From: Nonomuraea sediminis
Lineage (GTDB): Bacteria > Actinomycetota > Actinomycetes > Streptosporangiales > Streptosporangiaceae
DNA length: 64,000 nucleotides
Direction: 5' to 3'
NCBI RefSeq assembly: GCF_018531495.1
Contig: NZ_JAHDTI010000014.1
Location: forward strand, 186,001-250,000
The number at the start of each line of letters is the position of its first letter. Within the stretch, counting starts at the first letter, position 1. The notes beneath the pieces are model-generated. The model had not been told where the DNA came from. It saw nothing but the letters and a program-made list of their open reading frames with translations, and searched no databases. A program made the position numbers and the translations under genes. This document shows positions 34,376 through 41,776 of the stretch, one piece after another.

Positions 34376-35256
34376 CCTTCTCCATCGTCGCGCGCGACGA
34401 GCACACGGGACGGCTCGGCGTCGCCGTGGCCTCGCACTTCCTCGGCGTCGGACGGCTCGCCCCCTGGGCCAGGGCCGGCGTGGGGGCGATCGCCACCCAG
34501 GCGTTCGTCGACCCGGCCTACGGCCCGCGCGGGCTCGACCTGCTCGCCGCCGGGCACTCGCCGCAGGGCGCGCTGGACCGGCTCCTGGCGGCCGATCCCG
34601 ATCGCGGCCAGCGCCAGGTGGCGATGGTCGACGCCGCGGGCGCACTCGCCGTACACACAGGACGGCACTGCTACGCCGAGGCGGAGCACGCGACAGGGCC
34701 CGGCGTGTCGGCGCAGGGCAACATGCTGGGCGCCGCGGGCATCCCGCATGCCATGGTCGAGGCCTATCTCGACGCGCACGGAGACTTCGCCCATCGGCTG
34801 CTCGCCGCCCTGCGGGCGGGCGAGCAGGGTGGCGGGGACGCCAGGGGCAGGCAGTCGGCGAGCCTGTACGTCGTGGCGGCGGATAGGGCCGAGCCGCCCA
34901 TCGCCGGGGTGGAGGTCGACCTCCGGGTCGACGACCACGACGACCCGCTGCGGGAGCTCGGGCGGCTGCTCGGCCTGCACCACGCCTACGCCGACATCGG
35001 CGTCATCTTCACGCCCGGCGTGGTCAGCGGTGACAGGACGCCGACGGACGCCGAGGTGGCCGAGGCCCTGTCCGCGCTGTCACGCGCCGCGGAGCTGCTG
35101 CCCGGGCAGGCGGAACCGCTCATGTGGTCGGCCATCGTGCTCGCCCGCGCGGGCCGGCGCTCCGAGGCGGACGAGGCGAGCACCAGGGCCGTGGCCGCCA
35201 ACCCCGGTCTGGGCGCCTTCCTTGACCGGCTCCGTGAACAAGGCGTCCTCGGTTAG
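34372..35256 (+). CDS. DUF1028 family protein (Ntn-hydrolase-like)
   Basis: A 294-aa protein beginning MTFSIVARDEHTGRLGVAVA and continuing GVGAIATQAFVDPAYGPRGL and SAQGNMLGAAGIPHAM, the hallmark of DUF1028. Members adopt an Ntn-hydrolase-like fold, and the second-position Thr may be the nucleophile after Met removal. The C-terminal 80 residues resemble a short helical/TPR-like extension (LSRAAELLPGQAEPLMWSAI). It is last in the operon and coupled by ATGA. Its 3' end overlaps the convergent DUF2871 gene by 4 bp. It likely hydrolyses an amide in the same pathway. Confidence 0.85.
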   Translation: MTFSIVARDEHTGRLGVAVASHFLGVGRLAPWARAGVGAIATQAFVDPAYGPRGLDLLAAGHSPQGALDRLLAADPDRGQRQVAMVDAAGALAVHTGRHCYAEAEHATGPGVSAQGNMLGAAGIPHAMVEAYLDAHGDFAHRLLAALRAGEQGGGDARGRQSASLYVVAADRAEPPIAGVEVDLRVDDHDDPLRELGRLLGLHHAYADIGVIFTPGVVSGDRTPTDAEVAEALSALSRAAELLPGQAEPLMWSAIVLARAGRRSEADEASTRAVAANPGLGAFLDRLREQGVLG

Positions 35257-35711
35257 CCGGCCGGCTGCTGTGCCGCGTCGGCGGGCACCTGGTCGCCTGC
35301 CGGCGCGGACTTGGCGGGGATGCGCTTGCCGAGGGTGATGAACAGCAGGACCAGGCCCACGGTCAGCAGGACGTGGCCGAGTCCCGCGGCCAGCGCGATG
35401 GCCTCGCCGCTGGGGCGGCCCAGGACCGTCAGGGTTCCGTGGAGGGTCATCATGGCCACGGTCAGCACGAGGCCGGCGTTGTAGATCCAGAAGAACCAGT
35501 TGTAGAGCCGGCTGGAGGTCAGCGAGAACAGCTTCTCCAGGACCAGGACGATGAGGAAGAACAGCATTCCGAGCGCGAGCAGGTGCGTGTGGACGACGCC
35601 GAGCTGGGTGTCGCCGGTGAAGTCGTTCAGTTTGGTGAGCTCGCGGTAGTACAGGCCGCTGACCACTCCAATGATCATGTAAACGTGAGCGATATTGAGG
35701 ATCTTCCTCAT
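35253..35711 (-). CDS. DUF2871 membrane protein
   Basis: A 152-aa protein with four predicted membrane segments (IAHVYMIIGVVSGLYY, LGVVHTHLLALGMLFFLIVL, WIYNAGLVLTVAMMTLHG, GLGHVLLTVGLVLLFITLG). Conserved His residues (AHVY, HTH, LHG, LGH) lie in or near the membrane. This matches DUF2871. The histidines could bind metal or haem, but I do not know of an assigned function. ATG 35711 is preceded by GAAGG. A longer frame upstream lacks family character. Confidence 0.82.
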   Translation of the reverse strand: MRKILNIAHVYMIIGVVSGLYYRELTKLNDFTGDTQLGVVHTHLLALGMLFFLIVLVLEKLFSLTSSRLYNWFFWIYNAGLVLTVAMMTLHGTLTVLGRPSGEAIALAAGLGHVLLTVGLVLLFITLGKRIPAKSAPAGDQVPADAAQQPAG

Positions 35712-35901
35712 GTGCTGACCTTCACTCTCGCGCAGGAATGATGGACCCCAGTCCGAATGCGTCGAGACCGTATCGAACCACGATCCAATTCCGCAATCCC
35801 GACAAATCACCACTGCGGGCAAATGAGTAACCCGTACTCATGCCGTCACGATCAGCCCTGCCTACCTTCGGACATAGATCGTCTCTGAAGGGCAGGAAGA
35901 C

Positions 35902-36444
35902 ATGAACAGGACACTTCGCGTAGCGGCGACAACCGCGCTGGTCGTGGCCGGGTCGGCCTTCGTGGCCCACCCCGCCTCGGCGAGCTCGTGCTCGATCCAG
36001 CCGTACGGGCTCATCGGCGACTACTGGCAGTCGCTCGGCGGGGAGAACGCCATCATCGGCTGCCCCACCGACGAGGAGAGGGGCGTACCCAACCGCAACG
36101 GCCGGAGGCAGAACTTCGACGACGGCCAGATCGCCTGGTCTCCGGACCAGGGTCCGAAGATGATGGTCGCGGCCTACTCGGCCAAGGTCGGCGGCAGGAA
36201 CGGCCTGGTCTTCCGCTGGGGACCGAGCACCCCCTTCAACTACGACTACGTCAAGGTGACCCTCAGCGGCGGGCTGCGCGGCGTACTGAAGCTGAAGGAC
36301 CAGCCGCGCACGAACGGCCGCCTGGTCGTCTACCCCGGCGCGGGGAAGCGGGTCAGCTTCACCGTCATGGGCTGCGACAACAAGTTCCCCGCCGACACCT
36401 GCCGCCAGGGCTGGACCATCTGGGTGTCGGCCACCTCCAGCTAG
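35902..36444 (+). CDS. Secreted LGFP-repeat protein
   Basis: A 180-aa protein with a clear signal peptide (residues 1-27, ending ASA). The mature N-terminus IGDYWQSLGGENAIIGCPTD followed by QNFDDGQIAWSPDQGP is an LGFP-type repeat, found in actinobacterial cell-wall-associated proteins. The rest is beta-rich with a Cys pair (MGCDN, DTCRQGW). It is probably exported and may bind the cell wall. A strong terminator follows. Confidence 0.75.
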   Translation: MNRTLRVAATTALVVAGSAFVAHPASASSCSIQPYGLIGDYWQSLGGENAIIGCPTDEERGVPNRNGRRQNFDDGQIAWSPDQGPKMMVAAYSAKVGGRNGLVFRWGPSTPFNYDYVKVTLSGGLRGVLKLKDQPRTNGRLVVYPGAGKRVSFTVMGCDNKFPADTCRQGWTIWVSATSS

Positions 36445-36454
36445 CCGCCACGCC

Positions 36455-36480
36455 CCCGGCCGCCCGTCCAGGCGGCCGGG
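36455..36480 (+). terminator. Rho-independent-like terminator after the LGFP gene
   Basis: CCCGGCCGCC-CGTCCA-GGCGGCCGGG forms a perfect 10-bp GC stem with a 6-nt loop, followed by TACTCCTTTT. Confidence 0.75.
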
Positions 36481-36482
36481 TA

Positions 36483-36512
36483 CTCCTTTTAGAGAGAGCT
36501 CTCTAAAAGGAG
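36483..36512. promoter_or_regulatory. 30-bp near-perfect palindrome overlapping the ribosome site of the DUF2867 remnant
   Basis: Arms CTCCTTTTAGAGAG and CTCTCTAAAAGGAG (14 bp each) flank a central AG. The right arm ends in AAAAGGAG, the ribosome site for the ATG at 36514. As DNA it looks like a TetR-type operator with an AGAGAG core. As RNA it would form a hairpin hiding the ribosome site. Confidence 0.7.
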
Positions 36513-36513
36513 A

Positions 36514-36813
36514 ATGATGGCAACGGACTTCACCGCCCTGCACGCTCTGATCGACACCGGGGACCTCACGGACACCCTGGCGGTGCGTGCCGCGGTCGAC
36601 CTGCGCACGTTCGTCGCCGGCGCGATGGGGTGGGCGCCCGGCTGGCTGCGGCTCCTCTATCGGGCGCGAGGGGTGTTCGCGCGGCTGCTGCGCACGGCCC
36701 ACCCGGATGTACGGCCCGGCTCAGGCGGCATGCGGGCCGAGGACGTGCTGTTCACCCGGGGCAACCGGACCGGGTTCTTCAGGTCGGTCGTCGAGGACCG
36801 GTACCTGCTGGTG
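36514..36813 (+). pseudogene. Truncated DUF2867-like gene
   Basis: From ATG 36514 (AAAAGGAG upstream) the frame reads ALHALIDTGDLTDTLAVRAA, RTFVAGAMGWAPGWLRLLYR, ARGVFARLL and GGMRAEDVLFTRGNRTGFFR, ending VEDRYLLV at about 36813. This is the conserved N-terminal half of actinobacterial DUF2867-like proteins. The reading frame then runs into sequence that looks like the end of an IS200/IS605-type element and loses all family character. The C-terminal half is absent from the window, so the gene is broken. Confidence 0.65.
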
Positions 36814-38008
36814 ACTCCTCCACTCCCTGAAGGGAGCAGCTTCTCGCTTCCCTCGGCTGAGGTAGGCGACGGACAAGCCCTGCCCGTTTCGAACAAAGAA
36901 GCCGTATCAAGGAAGCGATTCCCCTGCCGGGTAAACCCGGCAGTCCCCTCGCTAGATCTGATGGCTCGCGCCGCGACGCGCGCCAGTTCTTCCCGTAATA
37001 GCCCGCGAGGGCGGCGAACGCGGCCTTGGGTTCCCAGGGCAGGTCGGGATAGGTGGCTCCGCGGCGGTCCTCGTAGACCTTGACGATGCCGTAGCTGGCC
37101 AGGTCCAGGTCGTCGCGGGGATCCCCGTCGGGGCGGTGCGGGTGGTCGTAGAGCGCGAAGGTGAACACGAACGTGCTGTCGATGCCTCCGGCGTCGAACG
37201 CCTCGAGCAGCTCGCGCAGATACGCGGCCTGACCGGCCTCGTCGCGGGCGTACTCGCCCGTCAACCGCACAGGCGCGCGGGTGACGGCGTCGTACTCGAC
37301 GATCTCCAGACCCAGCGCGCCCCGGTCGCCGGCGCCCTGGTAGCCGGCCGAGCCGAACTCGGTGATCGCGACCGGCTTCCCCTGGGCGACGAGACCACGG
37401 ATGCCGTCGGCGAAGCGGTCGGCGATCTCGGCCGACCGGTAGAGGTCCACGGACACGATGTCGAAGGGCGCCCAGTCGACGCCCTCGAGCGGCACGGAGG
37501 CGTAGGTCACCCTGCCGCCGAAGCGCTCACGGACGACTGACACCGCCTTGGCGAGGAAGTCGTTGACGCGGGTGCTGACCTGGCCGATGTGCTCGCGCAC
37601 GCGATCCGGCCTGCTCAGCAGCTCGAGCCGCTCGTCGGTGCTGTGGCCGGGCAGGAATCCCTGGTTCATCAGGCTCAGCTCGGCGCCGGCGACGAACACG
37701 ACCTCGGCTCCCCGCCGCCTGAGCCGCTCCGCGCGTTCGGCGCAGTCGGCGAACAGCGACAGCATCTCGTCGGCGGTCAGCTCGAGCGGATAGGGAGAGA
37801 ACCAGACCTCGAGGCCGAGGTCGGCGGCGAGCGCCGCCACGAGCTCGATCCGTCCGGGATCACCGCCCATGACGCGGACCGCGGTGCAGTGCAGGTCGTC
37901 ACGGATGATGCGCAGCTCGCGCCCGACCACTTCCGCGTCGAAGTTCTCGTGGCCGATCGCTCCCTTGTAGACGAAACCGGTGTCGTAACTGATGCCTTTG
38001 GCTCGCAC
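36779..38008 (-). CDS. TIM-barrel glycosyl-hydrolase-like protein, 3' end fused to IS remnant
   Basis: A 409-aa frame. The body shows GISYDTGFVYKG, HCTAVRVMGGDPGRIELVAA, GLEVWFSPYPLELTADEML, AEVVFVAGAELSL, VDWAPFDIVSVDLYRS, GKPVAITEFGSAGYQG and VFTFALYDHP. This is a TIM-barrel family resembling glycoside hydrolases, with E in AGAEL and E in ITEFG as plausible catalytic acids. I recall relatives carrying an 'abortive infection' label without evidence. They end soon after AFAALAGYY, so the last 50 or so residues here (from about 36960 down to the stop at 36779) are read from the IS remnant and the DUF2867 gene's antisense. GTG 38008 has AGAAGGG upstream. Confidence 0.7.
   Translation of the reverse strand: MRAKGISYDTGFVYKGAIGHENFDAEVVGRELRIIRDDLHCTAVRVMGGDPGRIELVAALAADLGLEVWFSPYPLELTADEMLSLFADCAERAERLRRRGAEVVFVAGAELSLMNQGFLPGHSTDERLELLSRPDRVREHIGQVSTRVNDFLAKAVSVVRERFGGRVTYASVPLEGVDWAPFDIVSVDLYRSAEIADRFADGIRGLVAQGKPVAITEFGSAGYQGAGDRGALGLEIVEYDAVTRAPVRLTGEYARDEAGQAAYLRELLEAFDAGGIDSTFVFTFALYDHPHRPDGDPRDDLDLASYGIVKVYEDRRGATYPDLPWEPKAAFAALAGYYGKNWRASRREPSDLARGLPGLPGRGIASLIRLLCSKRAGLVRRLPQPREARSCSLQGVEESPAGTGPRRPT
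36811..36960 (-). mobile_element. Right end / omega-RNA-like remnant of an IS200/IS605 (TnpB-type) element
   Basis: Read on the minus strand, this stretch ends GAAGCTGCTCCCTTCAGGGA followed by GTGGAGGAGTCAC. That is the CTTCAGGG hairpin and TCAC terminus typical of IS605-family right ends and the 3' part of TnpB guide (omega) RNA. On the plus strand, hairpins are CTCCC-TGAA-GGGAG (36823-36836) and CTGCCGGG-TAAA-CCCGGCAG (36924-36943). No tnpA or tnpB gene remains. It abuts a broken DUF2867 gene on one side and the 3' end of a TIM-barrel gene on the other, so it is a decayed or deletion-derived remnant. The boundary at 36960 is approximate. Confidence 0.6.
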
Positions 38009-38027
38009 GTGTCGCGCCCTTCTCTCG

Positions 38028-38050
38028 TTAAGGTACTCGACGTACCCTAA
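38028..38050. promoter_or_regulatory. Dyad operator between the TIM-barrel gene and the TetR gene
   Basis: GGTAC-TCGAC-GTACC (38032-38046) is a dyad, extended by TTA/TAA outside with one mismatched pair. It lies between divergent starts at 38008 and 38116. It is a likely site for the TetR protein, which would control itself and the TIM-barrel gene. Confidence 0.6.
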
Positions 38051-38115
38051 TTGCTGCGGTTCAGGCTTTGCAACCAAGATGGGAAGGTACGGCGGGTATC
38101 GATCAGAGGAGTCCG

Positions 38116-38721
38116 ATGAAGGAGCCGGGTGCCGGGCAGACGCGGCGACGTGGGGCCGCGCTGGAGGAGGCGATCCTGCGCGCCGCGGCGGACGAGCTGG
38201 CCGAGTCCGGATACGCCGGGCTGACCATGGACAAGGTCGCCACCCGCGCCGGCACCAACAAGAACGCCCTCTACCGCCGCTGGCCGAACCGCCTCTCGCT
38301 CGGCATCGCCGCCTATCGGCAACTGACCACGACGGTCACGCCCGCCGACACCGGCAGCCTCCGGGGCGACGTCCTGGAGCTGCTCCGTCAGGCCAACCGC
38401 TACTGGAGCTCCCCCCTCGGCGCGATCCTGCGTGAGCTGCTCTCCGCGGCCGGAGGCGCGTCGGAGCTCCTGGCCCAACTGCAGGACCAGTCCGGCGACG
38501 CCGCGGCCGCCCCCTGGCTGACCATCCTGGGACGCGCGGTCGCGCGCGGCGAGGTGGCCCCGGAAGTGCTCCACCCACGGGTCGCCACCGTGGCCATGGT
38601 CCTGCTGCGCAACGAGTTCGTCATCCGCGGCGTCCCGACCGCGCCCGACGACGTCCTCGTCGAGATCGTCGACGAGGTCTACCTGCCCCTGGTACGGCGG
38701 CGCGGCCCGGCCACGGGCTGA
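38116..38721 (+). CDS. TetR family transcriptional regulator
   Basis: A 201-aa regulator with helix-turn-helix LTMDKVATRAGTNKNALYRR near residues 39-58. The C-terminal part is of the TetR_C type seen in many actinobacterial regulators (LRGDVLELLRQANRYW, ILRELLSAAGG). ATG 38116 is preceded by AGAGGAG; an upstream in-frame start at 38068 lacks homology. It is divergent from the TIM-barrel gene with a dyad between. Confidence 0.88.
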   Translation: MKEPGAGQTRRRGAALEEAILRAAADELAESGYAGLTMDKVATRAGTNKNALYRRWPNRLSLGIAAYRQLTTTVTPADTGSLRGDVLELLRQANRYWSSPLGAILRELLSAAGGASELLAQLQDQSGDAAAAPWLTILGRAVARGEVAPEVLHPRVATVAMVLLRNEFVIRGVPTAPDDVLVEIVDEVYLPLVRRRGPATG

Positions 38722-38751
38722 CGCGGGCCGTACTCATGATGATCGACCGCG

Positions 38752-39816
38752 TCAGCGCTCGCCGTCCGCGCGGGTCGTCGGGCGCGGCGAGCGCCCGAGA
38801 ATGCGCCTGATCTCCTGGGCGGTCTCCCCCTGTGGAGGGGACGACTGGTCCAGGCCCTGGCCACGTTCGATCCGGCTCATCACTTCGGTGAGCCGGTCGC
38901 AGACCTGCCTGATGTTCTTGTGAGCGTGGTTCCGCTCGGCGATGATCGCCGCGAGCAGGAGCGCCGTCAGCGCCGCCGACCCGTTGAACGCCTGCAACGT
39001 GACCATATTGGTGAACAGGTCGTGCTCGGCGAACGGGCCGGAACCGTGCGCGGCGGACAGAATCGCGATCGTCGTCACCAGCAGCTCGCACACCACGGCC
39101 CCGACGAGCTCGAAGCGCAGCGCCGCCCAGATCAGGAACGGGAAGACGAGGAAGAGCAGGTTGATGGAGCTCGACGTCGCCATCACCGTGACGACGGTGA
39201 TGCTCACGAGCAGCGCTACCGCCTCCACCCACCGCGACAGCGTGACGCCCGGGAGCGACCGGTAGGTGTGACGGATCACCAGCAGGAGCGGCGTGCACAC
39301 GAGCACGCCCATCGCGTCGCCGGTCCACCACACCGACCACGTCGGCCAGAAATTGGCCGGCTCCAGCGCGCCGGACAGCACCAGGGCACCGGCCCCTATG
39401 GTGGCGCTGACCAGCATCCCGACCAGGGCGCCGAGGAACACCAGCGCGAGCGCGTCCCGCAGCCGGTCGAGCGTGAGACGGAAACCCACGTGGGTGAGCA
39501 GCAGGTAGGCGCACACCGGAGCGAGGGTGTTCCCCACGGAGATCATCACGACCGCGAAGGCCGTCGGCCCGATCGCCACGTTGACCAGGAACGCGCCCAG
39601 CGTGATTCCCGGCCAGATCCGGAGGCCCAGAAGGAGGAGGCACGCCAGGGCGATGCCCGTGGGCGGCCACAGCGGCGTCACCTGCCCCCGAACCAGCTCC
39701 TGCCGGAGCCCCAGCTTGGCTGCCACGAGGTAGGCGGCCGCGACCATGAGGATCTGCAGGCTCACGACAGCAAGCCCGCGAAGCCGAGTGCTCTGCCCCC
39801 GCAGAGCCTCCATCAT
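38752..39816 (-). CDS. MASE1-domain membrane protein without output domain
   Basis: A 354-aa protein with 8-10 hydrophobic segments matching MASE1, an integral-membrane sensory domain (GQVTPLWPPTGIALACLLLL, FWPTWSVWWTGDAMGVLVCT, INLLFLVFPFLIWAALRFE). In other proteins MASE1 precedes histidine-kinase or GGDEF domains. Here it is followed only by a helix (NHAHKNIRQVCDRLTEVMSR) and a polar tail, so any signal must be passed to another protein. The start is ATG 39816 or 39813. It is convergent with the TetR gene. Confidence 0.85.
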   Translation of the reverse strand: MMEALRGQSTRLRGLAVVSLQILMVAAAYLVAAKLGLRQELVRGQVTPLWPPTGIALACLLLLGLRIWPGITLGAFLVNVAIGPTAFAVVMISVGNTLAPVCAYLLLTHVGFRLTLDRLRDALALVFLGALVGMLVSATIGAGALVLSGALEPANFWPTWSVWWTGDAMGVLVCTPLLLVIRHTYRSLPGVTLSRWVEAVALLVSITVVTVMATSSSINLLFLVFPFLIWAALRFELVGAVVCELLVTTIAILSAAHGSGPFAEHDLFTNMVTLQAFNGSAALTALLLAAIIAERNHAHKNIRQVCDRLTEVMSRIERGQGLDQSSPPQGETAQEIRRILGRSPRPTTRADGER

Positions 39817-40007
39817 GCGCGATTCCCGTCCTAGTCAGATCGAGGCTCCGTCCACCTTATCGCTTCGTGACTCGCGAGATAAGAGCAGTTCAGACGGCAT
39901 GCATGTCGGTCCTCGTGGATCTCGACCGTGGCCGAAAGTCAAACTGACGGACGTCAAGTGGCCGAGTAAGCAAGAATCGGCGAAGACCGAAATCGAGGAG
40001 GTTCTCT

Positions 40008-41039
40008 GTGCGCGCAGCTCTCACCGCCGTGCTCACGGCGCTTGCCCTGTTAGTCACCGGGGTGAGCTCCGCCGGCGCCACACCACGCCAGTCGTCCCTG
40101 CCTGGAGGAAAGGCCAACTTCGTGGTGTCGCAGGGCTTCCTGCGCGCTGCGTCCACCCAGAACTGGGTGCGGCTGGGTACCTACCAGTTCAAGCCCGACG
40201 GAACGGTCAGTGCGAACAACTATCTCTGGTGGCAGCGCAACCCGGAGGGCAGGCAGGCCACCGGTGTCGTCCCTGACTCCAGTTGCGCGACCAAGGCGGG
40301 CGGCTCCAGTACCCGCGTGCGCGCCTGTGACGTGTTGACCGCGGCCGGCTTCACGGGTGCTCCTGACGAGTCACGCACCGGGACCTTCAGTGTGGCGGGC
40401 GACGTGGTGAGCATCAGGTGGAAGATCGCCCAGGCCTGGACCGAGAAGTGGCGCGTGCAGGTGTCGCCTGACGGCAAGCTGGCCCGGCTGCAGTTCGCGG
40501 GCGGCACCCTGGCCACCAACGGGTACGGCTACGGCAGCAACGCCCCGCTCAGCACCCGCCGCGCGATGAGCTCCGTGCGATCCTTCGCCGGAGTCCTCAA
40601 GCAGGACCTGGTCTCCTGGGCGGGCGGTCACCTCGTGAACTCGGCCGGACAGGCCTTCAAGCAGTCGGCCTTCCGCAACTGCGCCACCACGACCTGGTGC
40701 CTGACGTACCTGCAGCCATCATCCCCCGGCGCCTGCCAGAAGTCGGGCGGCTGCCCCAACTTCGGCGGCGGTACCAAGGCGAACGTCAGCTCCATCCAGT
40801 ACTACCTGGTCAGGATCTCCAACAACGATCGCCGCGACAGCCTGTGGCACTGGTGCACCTGCCTGGCCATGGAGAGCAAGACGTTCTGCTACTCGGGCAA
40901 CTCGCACATCAAACCGCTGCTGCAGATCATCGACGACAGCGGAGCCTTCCGTGGCTGGGTCGGCGCCGAGGCGTCCTTCTATCCCGGCGTCAGGACCAAG
41001 GACATGATGGCCGTGTTCCGCATCTCCGACTTCCGCTGA
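40008..41039 (+). CDS. Secreted cysteine-rich protein of unknown function
   Basis: A 343-aa protein with a signal peptide (residues 1-25, ending AGA). The mature part has nine Cys residues, including NCATTTWC, ACQKSGGC and WCTCLAMESKTFC. It is rich in aromatic residues (NWVRLGTYQFKPDGTVSANN, LWHWCTCL, GWVGAEASFYPGVRTKD). GTG 40008 has GAGGAGG upstream. I do not recognise the family. The beta-rich, disulfide-containing look suggests a stable extracellular protein. It ends at a long shared hairpin with the convergent gene. Confidence 0.75.
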   Translation: MRAALTAVLTALALLVTGVSSAGATPRQSSLPGGKANFVVSQGFLRAASTQNWVRLGTYQFKPDGTVSANNYLWWQRNPEGRQATGVVPDSSCATKAGGSSTRVRACDVLTAAGFTGAPDESRTGTFSVAGDVVSIRWKIAQAWTEKWRVQVSPDGKLARLQFAGGTLATNGYGYGSNAPLSTRRAMSSVRSFAGVLKQDLVSWAGGHLVNSAGQAFKQSAFRNCATTTWCLTYLQPSSPGACQKSGGCPNFGGGTKANVSSIQYYLVRISNNDRRDSLWHWCTCLAMESKTFCYSGNSHIKPLLQIIDDSGAFRGWVGAEASFYPGVRTKDMMAVFRISDFR

Positions 41040-41045
41040 CGCGCG

Positions 41046-41097
41046 TTCATGCTCACCGGGACGCGGCCGAGCCGACCGCGTCACCGGTGAGCATGAA
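41046..41097. terminator. Long bidirectional terminator hairpin overlapping the 3' end of a coding region
   Basis: TTCATGCTCACCGG (41046-41059) pairs with CCGGTGAGCATGAA (41084-41097). Inside, GACGCGG (41060-41066) pairs with CCGCGTC (41076-41082) with one bulged A at 41083, giving a 21-bp stem with a 9-nt loop. It sits between convergent genes and covers the last 15 codons of the minus-strand gene. Confidence 0.65.
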
Positions 41098-41718
41098 TCG
41101 GGCGACGATCTCGGTGCAGGTGCCGTGCTCCCCCATCACGCACAGCGCCAGTGTGTCGAAGGCCGCCGTGAAGTCCTGCGCGGGGGGCAGGTCCGCCGGG
41201 TCGACCCGGTGATCACGCTGCTGGAAGCGGGTCAGGGTGATGTGCGGGCGGAACAGCTCGCCGACCTCGTCATAGCCGTAGCGTTCGAGGTTGTCGCGCG
41301 CGAGCGCGGGGGCGCTGACCCGGTAGTCGGCCAGGACGCGCCCGACCGGGTCCCGCTCCCGCCATCCGGTCCGCAGCGGCGCCACCGCGCCCAGCACGTC
41401 CTCCTGCAGAGCGGTGACCGCCTCGCTCTTGTCGTAGAACAGCTCGAACATCCCGTGCTCGTTACCCGCGAAGTGATCACCCCGCAGCTCGATCACCGGC
41501 GTCCGCCGTCCGATCTCGGCCAGCCGCTGCTCTGCCGTCTCCCGCTGCTCGGGGCCGAAAACAGCCATGAACAACGACAGATGCGGATAGGCGCCCTCCT
41601 CGGCCAGGACGAACTCGACACCGGCCACCTGCGCGCACCGCCGGCTCAACCCCACCGCCGCCGCCGCGACACCCGCGGGCGGCAACAGCACGACATCGTA
41701 AACCGGAAGATCACCCAT
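41053..41718 (-). CDS. 2'-5' RNA ligase/cyclic phosphodiesterase superfamily protein
   Basis: A 221-aa protein with the two HxS/T signatures of the 2H phosphoesterase superfamily: PHLSLF (H46, S48) and PHITLTRF (H159, T161). It belongs to the group that includes LigT-like RNA ligases and 2',3'-cyclic phosphodiesterases. The usual basic substrate site cannot be judged. ATG 41718 starts MGDLPVYDVVLLPP, and longer upstream frames lack homology. It is divergent from a P-loop kinase-like gene 58 bp away, a pairing consistent with an RNA-end or nucleotide role, though this is inference. Confidence 0.8.
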   Translation of the reverse strand: MGDLPVYDVVLLPPAGVAAAAVGLSRRCAQVAGVEFVLAEEGAYPHLSLFMAVFGPEQRETAEQRLAEIGRRTPVIELRGDHFAGNEHGMFELFYDKSEAVTALQEDVLGAVAPLRTGWRERDPVGRVLADYRVSAPALARDNLERYGYDEVGELFRPHITLTRFQQRDHRVDPADLPPAQDFTAAFDTLALCVMGEHGTCTEIVARFMLTGDAVGSAASR

Positions 41719-41776
41719 GCCGCGCAGTGTACGTCCCCCCACCCGCTCCAGCCCCCAAAACAACAGCAACCGCCCC

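Noticed and set aside
39845..39890. CTTATC...GATAAG inverted repeat before the secreted cysteine-rich gene
   Set aside because: The arms are 6 bp with a 16-nt spacer, and no regulator is adjacent; this is compatible with chance.
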